From assembly GCA_020438215.1 (NCBI GenBank), contig JAGQUX010000001.1, positions 124,001 through 188,000 of the forward strand: 64,000 nt of DNA, read 5' to 3'. Below the pieces are notes generated by a model. That model had not been told where the DNA came from. It was given only the letters and a program-made list of their open reading frames with translations, and searched no databases. The position numbers and the translations under genes are program-made. This DNA is from Armatimonadota bacterium (GTDB taxonomy: Bacteria; Armatimonadota; Fimbriimonadia; Fimbriimonadales; Fimbriimonadaceae). Below, piece by piece: positions 1 to 8,672 of the stretch (positions within the stretch are counted from its first letter, which is position 1; every line of letters begins with the position of its first letter).

Positions 1-206
1 ATTTGCGAGCGCAGCAGTATCGTATCTGATTCGAGTTCTGAGACTTGAAATGCTTGTTCAAGCGCATTTCCGCCCGTTTGCTTCCCTTTCTCAGTATGAG
101 AAAGAGACCAAACCGCGGCGACGACAACGAAAAGCACGATGACGCCAAAAGCCCATCCTGCATTTCTAGCCGACCGCTTAGCCTCCGCTAACCGATTTCC
201 AATCAT
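1..206 (-). CDS. Partial membrane-anchored protein, N-terminus only
   Basis: An open frame runs from an ATG at 206 to the window edge without a stop (68 codons visible). The protein starts MIGNRLAEAKRSARNAGW, followed by one strongly hydrophobic stretch (residues about 18-34, FGVIVLFVVVAAVW) and then a polar region. This is a classic N-in signal anchor with a periplasmic remainder. It is divergent from trxB, with 117 bases between them. Nothing in the visible part identifies a family. The missing C-terminal part lies outside the window. Confidence 0.55.
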   Translation of the reverse strand, partial: MIGNRLAEAKRSARNAGWAFGVIVLFVVVAAVWSLSHTEKGKQTGGNALEQAFQVSELESDTILLRSQ

Positions 207-323
207 TACCCACTACCTTTTTGTCTCCCCCACATTTCTTCTTCCACAAATCTCGTAAAAAATCACAGGGTAGTTATGCGGGGCATTGGAACTCAGCACA
301 GGTAAATTCCTTTAGGTAGAACC

Positions 324-1259
324 ATGAGCGAAAAAGTTGTGATTATTGGATCAGGTCCGGCGGGATATACCGCCGCCCTTTATGCCGCGCGAGCCGACCT
401 TTCCCCCCTTGTTTTTGCGGGGCCAGAACCTGGTGGTCAGCTGATGATTACAACGGACGTGGAGAACTATCCCGGCTTCCCCGATGGCGTGATGGGGCCA
501 GACATGATGGATCTTTTCAAGAACCAATGCGTTCGATTTGGTGCGCGCGTTGAACACGCTACCGTCACAGAAGTTGATCTCTCCCAACGCCCCTACAAAG
601 TCACTGCCGATGGAAAGACCGTCGAAGCGGAAACAATCATCATCTCCACTGGGGCGAGCGCGAAATGGCTCGGACTGGAAAGTGAGAAAACTTTCGGAGG
701 TTTTGGCGTCAGCGCATGCGCTACCTGTGACGGCTTCTTCTTCCGTGATAAGGAAGTGATTGTTGTGGGCGGAGGCGATACTGCCATGGAAGAAGCGAAC
801 TACCTCACCCGCCACTGCTCAAAAGTTCATTTGCTTCACCGCCGCGACGAATTCCGCGCCAGCAAAGTCATGCAGGCTCGCGTACTAGAGAATCCGAAAA
901 TTCAAGTTCATTGGAACTCAGGGATTGAAGAAATCTTAGGTGACACCGACCCGGTCAAAAAAGTGACTGGCGTTCGTATCAAAGATACGGTCACCGGCGA
1001 AGAGCGTCATATGAACATTGACGGGGTCTTCATTGCGATCGGCCACAAACCGAATAGCGACCTCTTCAAAGGCGTTTTGGATATGGATGATGTTGGCTAC
1101 CTGCTCGTGCAACCGCACTCCACCAAAACCAAAGTGCCGGGAGTGTTCGCTTGCGGCGATGTCGCCGATAGCGTTTATCGTCAAGCGGTCACCGCGGCGG
1201 GAACGGGTTGTATGGCCGCTATTGATGCCGAACGTTTCTTAGAGGCTGAAGGCGTCTAA
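324..1259 (+). CDS. trxB: Thioredoxin-disulfide reductase
   Basis: Cytoplasmic FAD/NADPH flavoenzyme that reduces thioredoxin. The 311-residue length is normal for the low-molecular-weight bacterial type. Visible motifs are the N-terminal FAD-binding GSGPAGYTAALYAARA (residues 9-24), the redox centre CATC at about residue 132, the NADPH-binding GGGDTAMEEANYL (about 149-161) and the C-terminal FAD motif FACGDVAD. The likely partner trxA lies in the same window at 16983. Start ATG at 324. The next gene follows 12 bases downstream and may be cotranscribed. Confidence 0.96.
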   Translation: MSEKVVIIGSGPAGYTAALYAARADLSPLVFAGPEPGGQLMITTDVENYPGFPDGVMGPDMMDLFKNQCVRFGARVEHATVTEVDLSQRPYKVTADGKTVEAETIIISTGASAKWLGLESEKTFGGFGVSACATCDGFFFRDKEVIVVGGGDTAMEEANYLTRHCSKVHLLHRRDEFRASKVMQARVLENPKIQVHWNSGIEEILGDTDPVKKVTGVRIKDTVTGEERHMNIDGVFIAIGHKPNSDLFKGVLDMDDVGYLLVQPHSTKTKVPGVFACGDVADSVYRQAVTAAGTGCMAAIDAERFLEAEGV

Positions 1260-1271
1260 AGGATTGGAACC

Positions 1272-2396
1272 ATGGCTTTCACTGCATTAATCGCCGCTAC
1301 GCTCATCGCTCAGAATCAAGTTCCGGGACTTGGACAACAAGTTCCTGACATCATTCAAGCGGAATGGCCCTCGGTTGATAATCCTGCATTGAAGGTCATG
1401 GTGTATCACCAGCTTCTGCCTCTACCAGAAGCAAAAGTTTGCCCCACTCACGATTGGAAATATCCCTTCGCCACAATTGGTCTTGGTGCAACTCCTTCAA
1501 ACCCCAGCTTCGTCCAACGTTTCCGAGTGTTTGCGCAAGCTCGCGGCGAAAACCACGATGACATCGCCCAGTGGTCTACGCGGATGTTCCTCCGTCTTTG
1601 GAGCAACAACTATAACCGCTTCGATATCGACCACGCCATCCAATATCGCCGCCTTGTTGATGTCTATCTCGCGTTTGGTGGTGAAGCCGGTGGCGAACAC
1701 AAGTTCGAAGTCGATGGTCAGGATGTTGATAACGACAATCGTCCCCAGCCCGCTAGCTCGATCTATCTTTATCAAGCCTGGCAGATTGAGAACCCCATCC
1801 AGCTTGCCCGTGAGATTGCGCATGAATACGGGCACGCCTCCATCCCGCCGGTCGGCCCGTTTGATGGCCCAGAGGATTGGGCGAACGGCGACGCCGGCGA
1901 GCGAATCTACATGCGATGGCTTTCTAAAGATCTGAAAGCTGGGAAGATCTCAACTGCTGATGTTGTCAATGCCGACCCTGCCCTGATTGAAAAGCAGGTT
2001 CAGGAAAAGTTCGTCCCGCTAGCGACCAAGATTGGGATCAATGCACCTAACGCATCGCTCACAAGTAGCAAATCGGAGCAAGCGTACTGGGAATATGTTG
2101 CAACTGCTTGCCACGCTTCCGAGGTTCTGCCCCCGAAACGCTTGATGCGAGCCATGATGCTGGGTGGTCAGAGTGCAGCAACATTCTATAAAGAACTCAG
2201 CACCATCGCTGAGGAAACCGCTGAATTTTCCTTCCCTACTCCAGACTACATGAAAGGGGAAGCATTCTATATTCCCGGCAAGTTCAAGTCGGGGCAGGTG
2301 AAGGGAGCTAAGGTTCTGACCACCAAAAACGGTTGGACGAAGCTCCAACCGACGGCGAAAACTATATCCGTTAAAGGCACACCGCCGAAGGAATAA
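1272..2396 (+). CDS. Putative exported HExxH zinc metalloprotease-like protein
   Basis: 374 residues with a short hydrophobic N-terminus (MAFTALIAATLIAQ) that looks like a minimal signal peptide. Near residue 185 is AREIAHEYGHAS, a textbook zincin HExxH motif (HEYGH) within a helical context. It is followed by an acidic stretch (GPEDWANGDAGERIYMRWL) whose Glu could be the third zinc ligand. I do not recognise the family. Metalloprotease is inferred from the motif only. It lies 12 bases after trxB and 6 bases before the next gene, so it is probably in one transcript with both. Confidence 0.6.
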   Translation: MAFTALIAATLIAQNQVPGLGQQVPDIIQAEWPSVDNPALKVMVYHQLLPLPEAKVCPTHDWKYPFATIGLGATPSNPSFVQRFRVFAQARGENHDDIAQWSTRMFLRLWSNNYNRFDIDHAIQYRRLVDVYLAFGGEAGGEHKFEVDGQDVDNDNRPQPASSIYLYQAWQIENPIQLAREIAHEYGHASIPPVGPFDGPEDWANGDAGERIYMRWLSKDLKAGKISTADVVNADPALIEKQVQEKFVPLATKIGINAPNASLTSSKSEQAYWEYVATACHASEVLPPKRLMRAMMLGGQSAATFYKELSTIAEETAEFSFPTPDYMKGEAFYIPGKFKSGQVKGAKVLTTKNGWTKLQPTAKTISVKGTPPKE

Positions 2397-2402
2397 TCAA
2401 GC

Positions 2403-3017
2403 ATGACAGGGAGAGCTAGGCTTGTTGCTATTTGGGTGGTAGTTGTCGCGGTTTTGGCCGCGAACACTTGGTTTTTTGGAAGATACTTGATTCCGACCGA
2501 GCCCAATCAAAGCCCATTTGTCGAGATAGAGGAGTTTGCCGAGCCAACTAACCTCGAAGAATTCTTTGCTCTTGAGCCGGCCCAACGCATGACGCTCTTT
2601 TATCGAAAGGAACCTTGGATGGAATCCGTTGAAACAGATGAACTTATTGATGGGCTGAATCGCTTCTCCGGCCCCGGTAAGCCCGAAATGTTCTCTGCTC
2701 TCAGGGGCCGTTGTACGGACTCCACATATTCTAATAACATGACTTTCAAAGCGTGCTTGAGCGAAACCAAGCCGGAAGCCATCGTAGCATTCCACAGCGT
2801 GTTGAATGAGGAATCGGATGACTTCCCCAAGCAAACCCTCGCAATCATCCATAAGCACGACGCCATTCTTACGGAATCGCACTTACAAACCATGTACTCT
2901 CGCTTCCTCAACTTTGAAGTCCAGGATTGGCTGATTGTTCAACAATCCAAACACCGCAAAGGATCAAAGCATTGGAACGCGATCAGTGAAATTCTGGAAG
3001 CAAAACCGGCTGGATAG
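2403..3017 (+). CDS. Membrane-anchored protein of unknown function
   Basis: 204 residues. One N-terminal hydrophobic segment (residues about 7-26, VAIWVVVVAVLAANTWFF) acts as a signal anchor. The remaining part is soluble and mostly acidic/helical, with no catalytic motif that I can recognise. The ATG lies 6 bases after the stop of the metalloprotease-like gene, suggesting translational coupling. It ends the trxB-led cluster. The following 153 bases precede fliM and contain no ORF or clear hairpin. Confidence 0.55.
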   Translation: MTGRARLVAIWVVVVAVLAANTWFFGRYLIPTEPNQSPFVEIEEFAEPTNLEEFFALEPAQRMTLFYRKEPWMESVETDELIDGLNRFSGPGKPEMFSALRGRCTDSTYSNNMTFKACLSETKPEAIVAFHSVLNEESDDFPKQTLAIIHKHDAILTESHLQTMYSRFLNFEVQDWLIVQQSKHRKGSKHWNAISEILEAKPAG

Positions 3018-3170
3018 ACCCACTTCCACCTGCTTTCAATTCCAGAACTTGAGAATTTTCTTTAGGTTTTTTTCCTAATGACCTGAAGTCCAGCGCAAAT
3101 CCGCCAATAACCGAACTGAGAGCCCGGAAAAGCCCTGCAGATTTACCAGGGTGGGCCATCGGAGAAGAAC

Positions 3171-4196
3171 GTGTCGGATATTTTGTCTCAGGATGAGATC
3201 GAATCGCTGTTGAGCTCCCTCAATGATGGGGGGAGTGATGACGGTGGTAGTGCCTCGCCCGCCACAGAAGCCGCATCCGCGAGCCAAAAACCCGCCAAAA
3301 AAGGCGCACGTTCTGCTGTTGCTTACGAAGTCTACGACTTCCGCCGCCCAGATAAGTTTAGTAAGGAGCAGCTTCGCACTCTGCAAATGCTCCACGAAAC
3401 ATTTGGACGACTTGCCGCAACAACTCTCTCCGCAACACTCCGCTGTAACGTCGCTATCGACCTGATCTCGCTAGAGCAAGTGCCTTACGAAGAGTATCTG
3501 CGAAGCATCAGCCAGTCGGTATTTACCGTGTTCTCCATTCCGCCGCTTTCTGGACAAGCAGTCATGGAAATGGAGTTTGGTTTGGTCTACAGCATGATGG
3601 ACAAACTCTTGGGTGGCCCTGGTAAGGCGATCGACCGGAATCTGCTGACAGATATCGAATCGCACCTGTTCCAGCAAGTTGCTGGAAAGATGTTTAGTGC
3701 ACTCAAATCAGCATGGGAAGGCGTTGTTATCGTCAACCCCAGCATCGAAGATATTGAGACTAGCGCACAGTTTGTACAAATCGCGCCACCGTCTGACATT
3801 GTTGTCAGCATCCTATTTGAAGTGCGCGTCGGCGACGCTCACGGCGCAATGAGCCTTTGTGTTCCGTACATGGTGCTCAAGCCAATCACCGCAAAGCTCA
3901 GTGCACAAAAATGGTTTGCCGCCACTAGCAGCCGCAAACAAACCTCAACCCACCGGAAAGCCATCGTTGGTCAGTTGCAAGGAACCAACGTCGAAGTAGC
4001 TGTCCAAATGGGTCGATCACGAATTTCTGTTCAAGACTTCTTGAGTCTGCAGCGAGGCGATGTCATTCGCCTTGATCAAAAGACCAAGAACGACATGAAG
4101 CTGCTTGTTTCTGACAAGGAGAAATTCCTTGGACGACCATCTTTGAACGGAAAGAAAATCGCTTTTCACATTACGAACCACATAGAGGAAGCATAG
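3171..4196 (+). CDS. fliM: Flagellar motor switch protein FliM
   Basis: 341 residues, GTG start, first gene of the flagellar export/switch run. The N-terminus MSDILSQDEIESLLSSL is the conserved CheY-P-binding peptide. An Ala/Ser/Gly-rich linker (about 18-47) leads into the CheC-like middle domain (about residues 50-250, containing VYDFRRPDKFSKEQLRTLQMLHE). The C-terminal SpoA domain (about 265-341) includes VAVQMGRSRISVQDFLSLQRGDVIRLD. FliM forms the C-ring with FliG and FliN and sets rotation direction. The next gene starts 9 bases downstream. Confidence 0.95.
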   Translation: MSDILSQDEIESLLSSLNDGGSDDGGSASPATEAASASQKPAKKGARSAVAYEVYDFRRPDKFSKEQLRTLQMLHETFGRLAATTLSATLRCNVAIDLISLEQVPYEEYLRSISQSVFTVFSIPPLSGQAVMEMEFGLVYSMMDKLLGGPGKAIDRNLLTDIESHLFQQVAGKMFSALKSAWEGVVIVNPSIEDIETSAQFVQIAPPSDIVVSILFEVRVGDAHGAMSLCVPYMVLKPITAKLSAQKWFAATSSRKQTSTHRKAIVGQLQGTNVEVAVQMGRSRISVQDFLSLQRGDVIRLDQKTKNDMKLLVSDKEKFLGRPSLNGKKIAFHITNHIEEA

Positions 4197-4205
4197 GAAA
4201 CTCAC

Positions 4206-5132
4206 ATGCCGGATATTGCCCCCGAAATCATTAGTAAGTTCAGTGCGTATCAGCCACAGATTTGGCAGAACGTCGCTGTTGCGGTGTCAGAAGCCGCTGC
4301 GATGCAAGTCAATTTCGACGACGCACTCACCGTCAGCGCGGCCGTTTCGGATCTCTATTCCGAAATGAACAGCCCTAAGCTGATCATACAGTTTGCATTC
4401 GCCAGTCACCCGGATAACACGCAAGTCATTCTCATCGGACAAGAAACCCTGTCTGATATGTACGAAGCGTTTACCGGAAAGCAAAAAGAGACGATTGATG
4501 AAAGCGCGGTCAGCGAAATCCGACCGGCATTCGAAGCAATCGTGCAAGGCATGTGTCTCGGAGCGGGCAATCTCCGAAACGAAGCGATGGTAGCCAGTGG
4601 TCTCACCATCCGAATGCAGATTTTTAGCTTCCCACAAAACATGCAGCATGTCCAAAACTTGGTGCGAACCAACGTCCGGATTTCTGCGGAAGGTTTGAAC
4701 GGCTCATTCATTTGGCTCGTTGATGAGCCTGTCGCCTCAATGCTCGTCGGGATGGGAGAAGATGATGAGCAGCCCGAAGAAGATGAATCTCCATTCGGCG
4801 CAATGGAGAACGCAGGCGCAACGGCTCATGCAGGCGGAAGCTCCGGCTCCAAGATTCTCGAAGACAACGGTCTGGAAATGCTTATGGATATCCCGCTGGA
4901 AGTCAGCGTGGAACTTGGGCGCGTCAAGATGGTTGTCAAAGATGTTGTCGAACTTGGTTCTGGCTCGATTGTCGAAATTGACAAAGCAGCCGGTGAACCA
5001 GTCGATGTCATGGTCAACGGACGCCTGGTCGCCCGCGGCGAAGTTGTGGTCATCGAAGATAACTTCGGTGTCCGGATAACCGAAATTTTGAGCCCGGCAG
5101 AACGGCTCGCCAAGCTCAACGAGGTGGCGTAG
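4206..5132 (+). CDS. fliY: Flagellar motor switch protein, FliY-type (CheC-like domain plus FliN domain)
   Basis: 308 residues, far longer than a plain FliN (about 100-140). The C-terminal 80-90 residues are a standard FliN/SpoA domain ([20 protein letters not shown], then [20 protein letters not shown]). An acidic Gly-rich linker (about 180-220) separates this from an N-terminal domain of about 170 residues. That domain resembles CheC/CheX-type phosphatase domains and the long FliY of Firmicutes. The phosphatase activity is inferred. I did not see an unambiguous pair of E-x2-N catalytic motifs. Position directly after fliM fits a C-ring role. Confidence 0.85.
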   Translation: MPDIAPEIISKFSAYQPQIWQNVAVAVSEAAAMQVNFDDALTVSAAVSDLYSEMNSPKLIIQFAFASHPDNTQVILIGQETLSDMYEAFTGKQKETIDESAVSEIRPAFEAIVQGMCLGAGNLRNEAMVASGLTIRMQIFSFPQNMQHVQNLVRTNVRISAEGLNGSFIWLVDEPVASMLVGMGEDDEQPEEDESPFGAMENAGATAHAGGSSGSKILEDNGLEMLMDIPLEVSVELGRVKMVVKDVVELGSGSIVEIDKAAGEPVDVMVNGRLVARGEVVVIEDNFGVRITEILSPAERLAKLNEVA

Positions 5133-5137
5133 AAGCC

Positions 5138-5743
5138 ATGAGACGATTCAGCATCTTTACCCTCGGCTGGATCCTCTCCGCTTCGGCATTCGCTCAAGAA
5201 GCAACAACCGAAGCAATCGGAAAGGCTGATCTGGTTCTCCCAAAAACAAATACGAATTCATCCGTCTTTAGTGGATGGCAATTCCTGCAAATGCTTCTAG
5301 CATTGGCAATCGTCTTCGGCTTGCTCAAGTTCATGTTGCCGAAAGTTGTAGCAAAGATGGGCAAGAGCCTGACCAGCGCAGGAGGAAGCGGAATTCGCAT
5401 TCTGGAAACCGCGAACTTCGGTGCCGGCACTCTGCAAGTCGTTGAAGTCCACGGCAAAACACTTTTACTCGGTGTCAGTCAGAACGGCGTAAACCTCATC
5501 ACTGATCTAACCGAAGCCAACCCCCAAAAGGATTCAGAGCCTGCTTTCTTCGAGCTGGTGGATCAAGCGGAAACGCAAGAAGAAACAGAACTCGAAAAAG
5601 TCGCTGTCAAACGTCAGCAGCCTACTGCCAAAGCAAAGCAAACCGCCAAAGCTTACGGAGCGGCAACGCCCTCCCAACCCACGCCTGAATCCGGTGATGA
5701 TCGCCGCGAACGACTCAAGAGGTTGAACCAACTCTCCTCATGA
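5138..5743 (+). CDS. fliO: Flagellar biosynthetic protein FliO
   Basis: 201 residues. An N-terminal signal peptide-like segment (MRRFSIFTLGWILSASAFAQ) is followed by one membrane segment (about residues 46-66, FLQMLLALAIVFGLLKFML). A short FliO domain (about 80-125, GGSGIRILETANFGAGTLQVVEVHGKTLLLGVS) and a Gln/Lys-rich cytoplasmic tail follow. FliO helps assemble the FliP ring of the type III export gate. It is poorly conserved, so gene order fliY-fliO-fliP is the strongest support. It overlaps fliP by 4 bases. Confidence 0.85.
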   Translation: MRRFSIFTLGWILSASAFAQEATTEAIGKADLVLPKTNTNSSVFSGWQFLQMLLALAIVFGLLKFMLPKVVAKMGKSLTSAGGSGIRILETANFGAGTLQVVEVHGKTLLLGVSQNGVNLITDLTEANPQKDSEPAFFELVDQAETQEETELEKVAVKRQQPTAKAKQTAKAYGAATPSQPTPESGDDRRERLKRLNQLSS

Positions 5744-6540
5744 CAATACTTCGCAATCTCGGTGCTTGGATCGGGCAACTGGTTCAGAACAAGAACTTCA
5801 TCAGATTTTCAGTGATCTCGCTTCTGCTGATGATTGCAGTTGCGGCGTTTGCCCAAGCAACCAGCGTCCCGAGCATCAACATCGACCTCGGCGCGAACTC
5901 GGACAAAGAGCAACTCAGCTCCTCGCTCAAGATTCTTGCGTTGCTCACAGTGCTCAGCATTGCACCCGCTTTGCTGATCTTGACCACGGCTTTTACGCGG
6001 ATTGTTATCATCCTCTCGCTGACCCGAACAGCAATGGGTACGCAGAACATTCCGCCTAACCAAGTCATCATTGGGCTATCACTGTTCCTGACCATGTTCA
6101 TCATGGCCCCGACATATCAAAAGATCAATAACGATGCGATCAAGCCGTATATGTCGGAAACCAACCCGATTTCCATGGAAGAAGCGATTGATCGCGCTGA
6201 GGCTCCTCTCCGCGAGTTCATGCTGAAGAACACCTACGAAAGCGATTTGATGATGTTCCAAGATTTTCGTGGTGTGAAAGCAAAAAGCCGCGATGATGTT
6301 GAGATCATGTCGCTGGTTCCTGCGTTCGTGATTAGCGAACTCAAAACCGCATTCATCATCGGCTTCTACATTTTCGTTCCGTTCATCATCATTGACCTGA
6401 TCGTTGCCAGTCTTCTGATGGGTATGGGGATGATGATGATGCCTCCGGTAGTTGTCTCTCTCCCTGCGAAGATTCTTGTCTTCATTCTTGCTGATGGTTG
6501 GAGCGTACTGATCAAAGCGATCTTGGCGGGTTACGCATGA
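5740..6540 (+). CDS. fliP: Flagellar export gate protein FliP
   Basis: 266 residues with an N-terminal signal peptide (about 1-39, ending AFAQA) and about four membrane segments. Diagnostic FliP stretches are present: TAFTRIVIILSLTRTAMGTQ and the C-terminal FIPFVIIDLIVAS-like segment (here FVPFIIIDLIVASLLMGMGMMMM) followed by PPVVVSLPAKILVF. It forms the core of the export gate with FliQ and FliR. The ATG lies within the fliO stop region (ATGA overlap), and fliQ overlaps its end in the same way. Confidence 0.96.
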   Translation: MTILRNLGAWIGQLVQNKNFIRFSVISLLLMIAVAAFAQATSVPSINIDLGANSDKEQLSSSLKILALLTVLSIAPALLILTTAFTRIVIILSLTRTAMGTQNIPPNQVIIGLSLFLTMFIMAPTYQKINNDAIKPYMSETNPISMEEAIDRAEAPLREFMLKNTYESDLMMFQDFRGVKAKSRDDVEIMSLVPAFVISELKTAFIIGFYIFVPFIIIDLIVASLLMGMGMMMMPPVVVSLPAKILVFILADGWSVLIKAILAGYA

Positions 6541-6806
6541 ACTCCGATGCGGTAATGGAACTCGCCCGTCAGGGCATCATGGTCGGAATCATGGTGAGTC
6601 TGCCGGTACTCGCCGTTGCCCTCTTCACCGGTTTGATCGTCTCCGTTTTTCAAGCCGTCACTCAGGTTCAAGAAATGACCCTGACCTACGTTCCCAAGCT
6701 CGTCGGTGTGGGAATCGTCATCGCGACTATGGGCGGCTGGATGTTGATGACGCTGGTCAAGTTCACCGTGACCTGCCTTGACTTCGCATCAAGAGTGGGA
6801 ACATGA
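6537..6806 (+). CDS. fliQ: Flagellar export gate protein FliQ
   Basis: 89 residues, exactly the usual FliQ length, with two membrane helices (about 14-38 and 48-76). The core LPVLAVALFTGLIVSVFQAV followed by TQVQEMTLTYVPKL is characteristic. I chose the ATG at 6537, which overlaps the fliP stop as ATGA, rather than an upstream in-frame ATG at 6498 inside fliP. FliQ stacks around FliP/FliR in the export gate. Its own stop overlaps the fliR start by 4 bases. Confidence 0.95.
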   Translation: MNSDAVMELARQGIMVGIMVSLPVLAVALFTGLIVSVFQAVTQVQEMTLTYVPKLVGVGIVIATMGGWMLMTLVKFTVTCLDFASRVGT

Positions 6807-7561
6807 GCATCGACGCAACGTTCATTATCGCGTTCAGCTTTGTATTCATCCGCTGTACCGCGATGATTCTTTCCAGCCCGCTTTACGGTGCGATTGTCCC
6901 CGTAATGATCCGCATCATGACCGGCGCAGTGATCTCTCTCGCATTGACTCCCGTGCTCAAGCCTTACATCGGCGAGATGCCGACGAACCTCATGGAGCTT
7001 GCAATGATGGCAGGTCGAGAAGTTCTTGTCGGATTGACTATTGGCTTCTGCCTCCAGTTTTTGCTCGGCACCTTCCAAATGGCTGGTTCACTCCTTGACC
7101 TCCAGATGGGTATCGGTTCGGCACAACTCTTCAACCCGCAGTCAGGAGGGAGCAGTACGCCGGTCGGACAGTTCAAGTTTTGGCTCGCATTGGTTCTCAT
7201 TTTCCTGGTCAACGGACACCAGATGATGTTCCAGGCTTTCATGCAGAGCTATCACATGACCACCAGCTTAGGCGTGATCGAAGCTGGATTTGTGGACGCC
7301 GGAGTACGGATGTTCGGGAGCCTTCTCCTTATCGCATTGCAAATTGGAGCGCCAGTTCTCGCCGTCACAATGATCATCGACGTCGCCGCCGGGATCATTA
7401 ACAAAGCCGTTCCGCAAGCGCAGCCGTTTTTGCTTTCTCTCCCCGCCAAAACCGCTCTCGGTATGGTGGCACTCAGCATCGGGCTCCCAGTGATGGTCGT
7501 TGCTGTCAGTCGGGGCCTCGACATCACATTTATCGGAATCGGAAAGATTCTAGGAGGCTGA
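6803..7561 (+). CDS. fliR: Flagellar export gate protein FliR
   Basis: 252 residues and about six membrane helices. Family stretches include SSPLYGAIVPVMIRI near residue 26, GREVLVGLTIGFCLQFLLG (about 73-91), AGSLLDLQMGIGSAQLFNP (about 95-113) and PFLLSLPAKTALGMVALSIGLPVM near the C-terminus. FliR completes the FliPQR gate. It starts as an ATGA overlap with fliQ and ends 4 bases before flhB. Confidence 0.95.
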   Translation: MSIDATFIIAFSFVFIRCTAMILSSPLYGAIVPVMIRIMTGAVISLALTPVLKPYIGEMPTNLMELAMMAGREVLVGLTIGFCLQFLLGTFQMAGSLLDLQMGIGSAQLFNPQSGGSSTPVGQFKFWLALVLIFLVNGHQMMFQAFMQSYHMTTSLGVIEAGFVDAGVRMFGSLLLIALQIGAPVLAVTMIIDVAAGIINKAVPQAQPFLLSLPAKTALGMVALSIGLPVMVVAVSRGLDITFIGIGKILGG

Positions 7562-7565
7562 CCCG

Positions 7566-8660
7566 ATGGCAGAAAATCAGGCAGGCGAAAAAACAGAAGA
7601 GGCCACGCCCAGGCGTAAGCAGGAAGCACGCAAAAAGGGCACAGTCACAAAATCACAGGAAGTCAATGGAGCAATCGCAATGCTCGTTTTGGCATTCGTT
7701 CTGCCGCCGATGGTCAAGAACTTCGGAGCGAGCCTGATTGGCATCTTCCGCAGTTCCTTCGCTTCGCTCCCCCGCGACGTTTCGCCGGAAACCATGGGCG
7801 GATTTGTCATGAGCATTGGTAAACCACTTCTGATTGCTGCGATTCCGGTCTTCTTGATTATTATGGCATTCGGCGTAGCGACGAACTTCGCTCAGGTTGG
7901 GTTTGTTCTCAGCGCGGAATCCATGAAGCCCACCGCCGAGAAGATCAACCCGATCGCCGGATTCAAACGCATTTTCAGCAAACGATCGGCGATGGAAGGG
8001 TTCAAGGCAATGGCCAAGCTCACCTTGTTCGGGTGGATCGCATATGCCGCGGTCAAAGAACAATGGGGATCGCTCGGTGGACTATCCGCCATGCACCCGT
8101 CCGGAGCCGCCGCCTTTATAGGTCTTCTCATCCATAAGATCCTCATCCGAGTGGCAATCACTTGGGCTGTTATCGCCATCATGGACTACATGTTCCAACG
8201 TCACCAGACGAACGAACAGATCAAAATGACCAAGGACGAGCTCAAACGGGAAATGAAAGAGCAAGAAGGTTCGCCGGAAGTCAAAGGGGCGATGATGCAA
8301 AAGCGTCGCCAGCTCCTGAAAGGCGGAATGGCCAAAGCCGTCCGTGATGCTGACGTACTCATCACCAACCCGACCCACTTTGCAATTGCCATCAAGTACC
8401 AACGAAACTCGATGCACGCCCCTATGGTGCTGGCAAAAGGTCAGGATCACCTCGCACTCAAAATGCGAGAGATCGCCAATGAAGCAGGCATCCCGCGCGT
8501 CGAGAACGTACCCCTTGCCCGAGCGTTGTACAAGCAGTGCGAGCCAGGCGATTTCGTTCCGCGCGAACTCTTCGGAGCCGTTGCGGAAGTGCTCGCTTAC
8601 GTCTACAAATCCACTAAACGCGCCAAGAGTTCTGGCAACTCCCGAAGACAACCGGCATAA
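7566..8660 (+). CDS. flhB: Flagellar export switch protein FlhB
   Basis: 364 residues. The conserved opening (GEKTEEATPRRKQEARKKG) is followed by four membrane helices (about 30-210). The cytoplasmic autoprotease domain carries NPTH in DVLITNPTHFAIAIKYQ (about residue 263), the self-cleaving site that switches export from rod/hook to filament substrates. The downstream LARALYKQCEPGDFVPRELF is also typical. The gene begins 4 bases after fliR and closes the flagellar part of the operon. flhA is not in this window. Confidence 0.96.
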   Translation: MAENQAGEKTEEATPRRKQEARKKGTVTKSQEVNGAIAMLVLAFVLPPMVKNFGASLIGIFRSSFASLPRDVSPETMGGFVMSIGKPLLIAAIPVFLIIMAFGVATNFAQVGFVLSAESMKPTAEKINPIAGFKRIFSKRSAMEGFKAMAKLTLFGWIAYAAVKEQWGSLGGLSAMHPSGAAAFIGLLIHKILIRVAITWAVIAIMDYMFQRHQTNEQIKMTKDELKREMKEQEGSPEVKGAMMQKRRQLLKGGMAKAVRDADVLITNPTHFAIAIKYQRNSMHAPMVLAKGQDHLALKMREIANEAGIPRVENVPLARALYKQCEPGDFVPRELFGAVAEVLAYVYKSTKRAKSSGNSRRQPA

Positions 8661-8672
8661 TAGATCTGCCGC

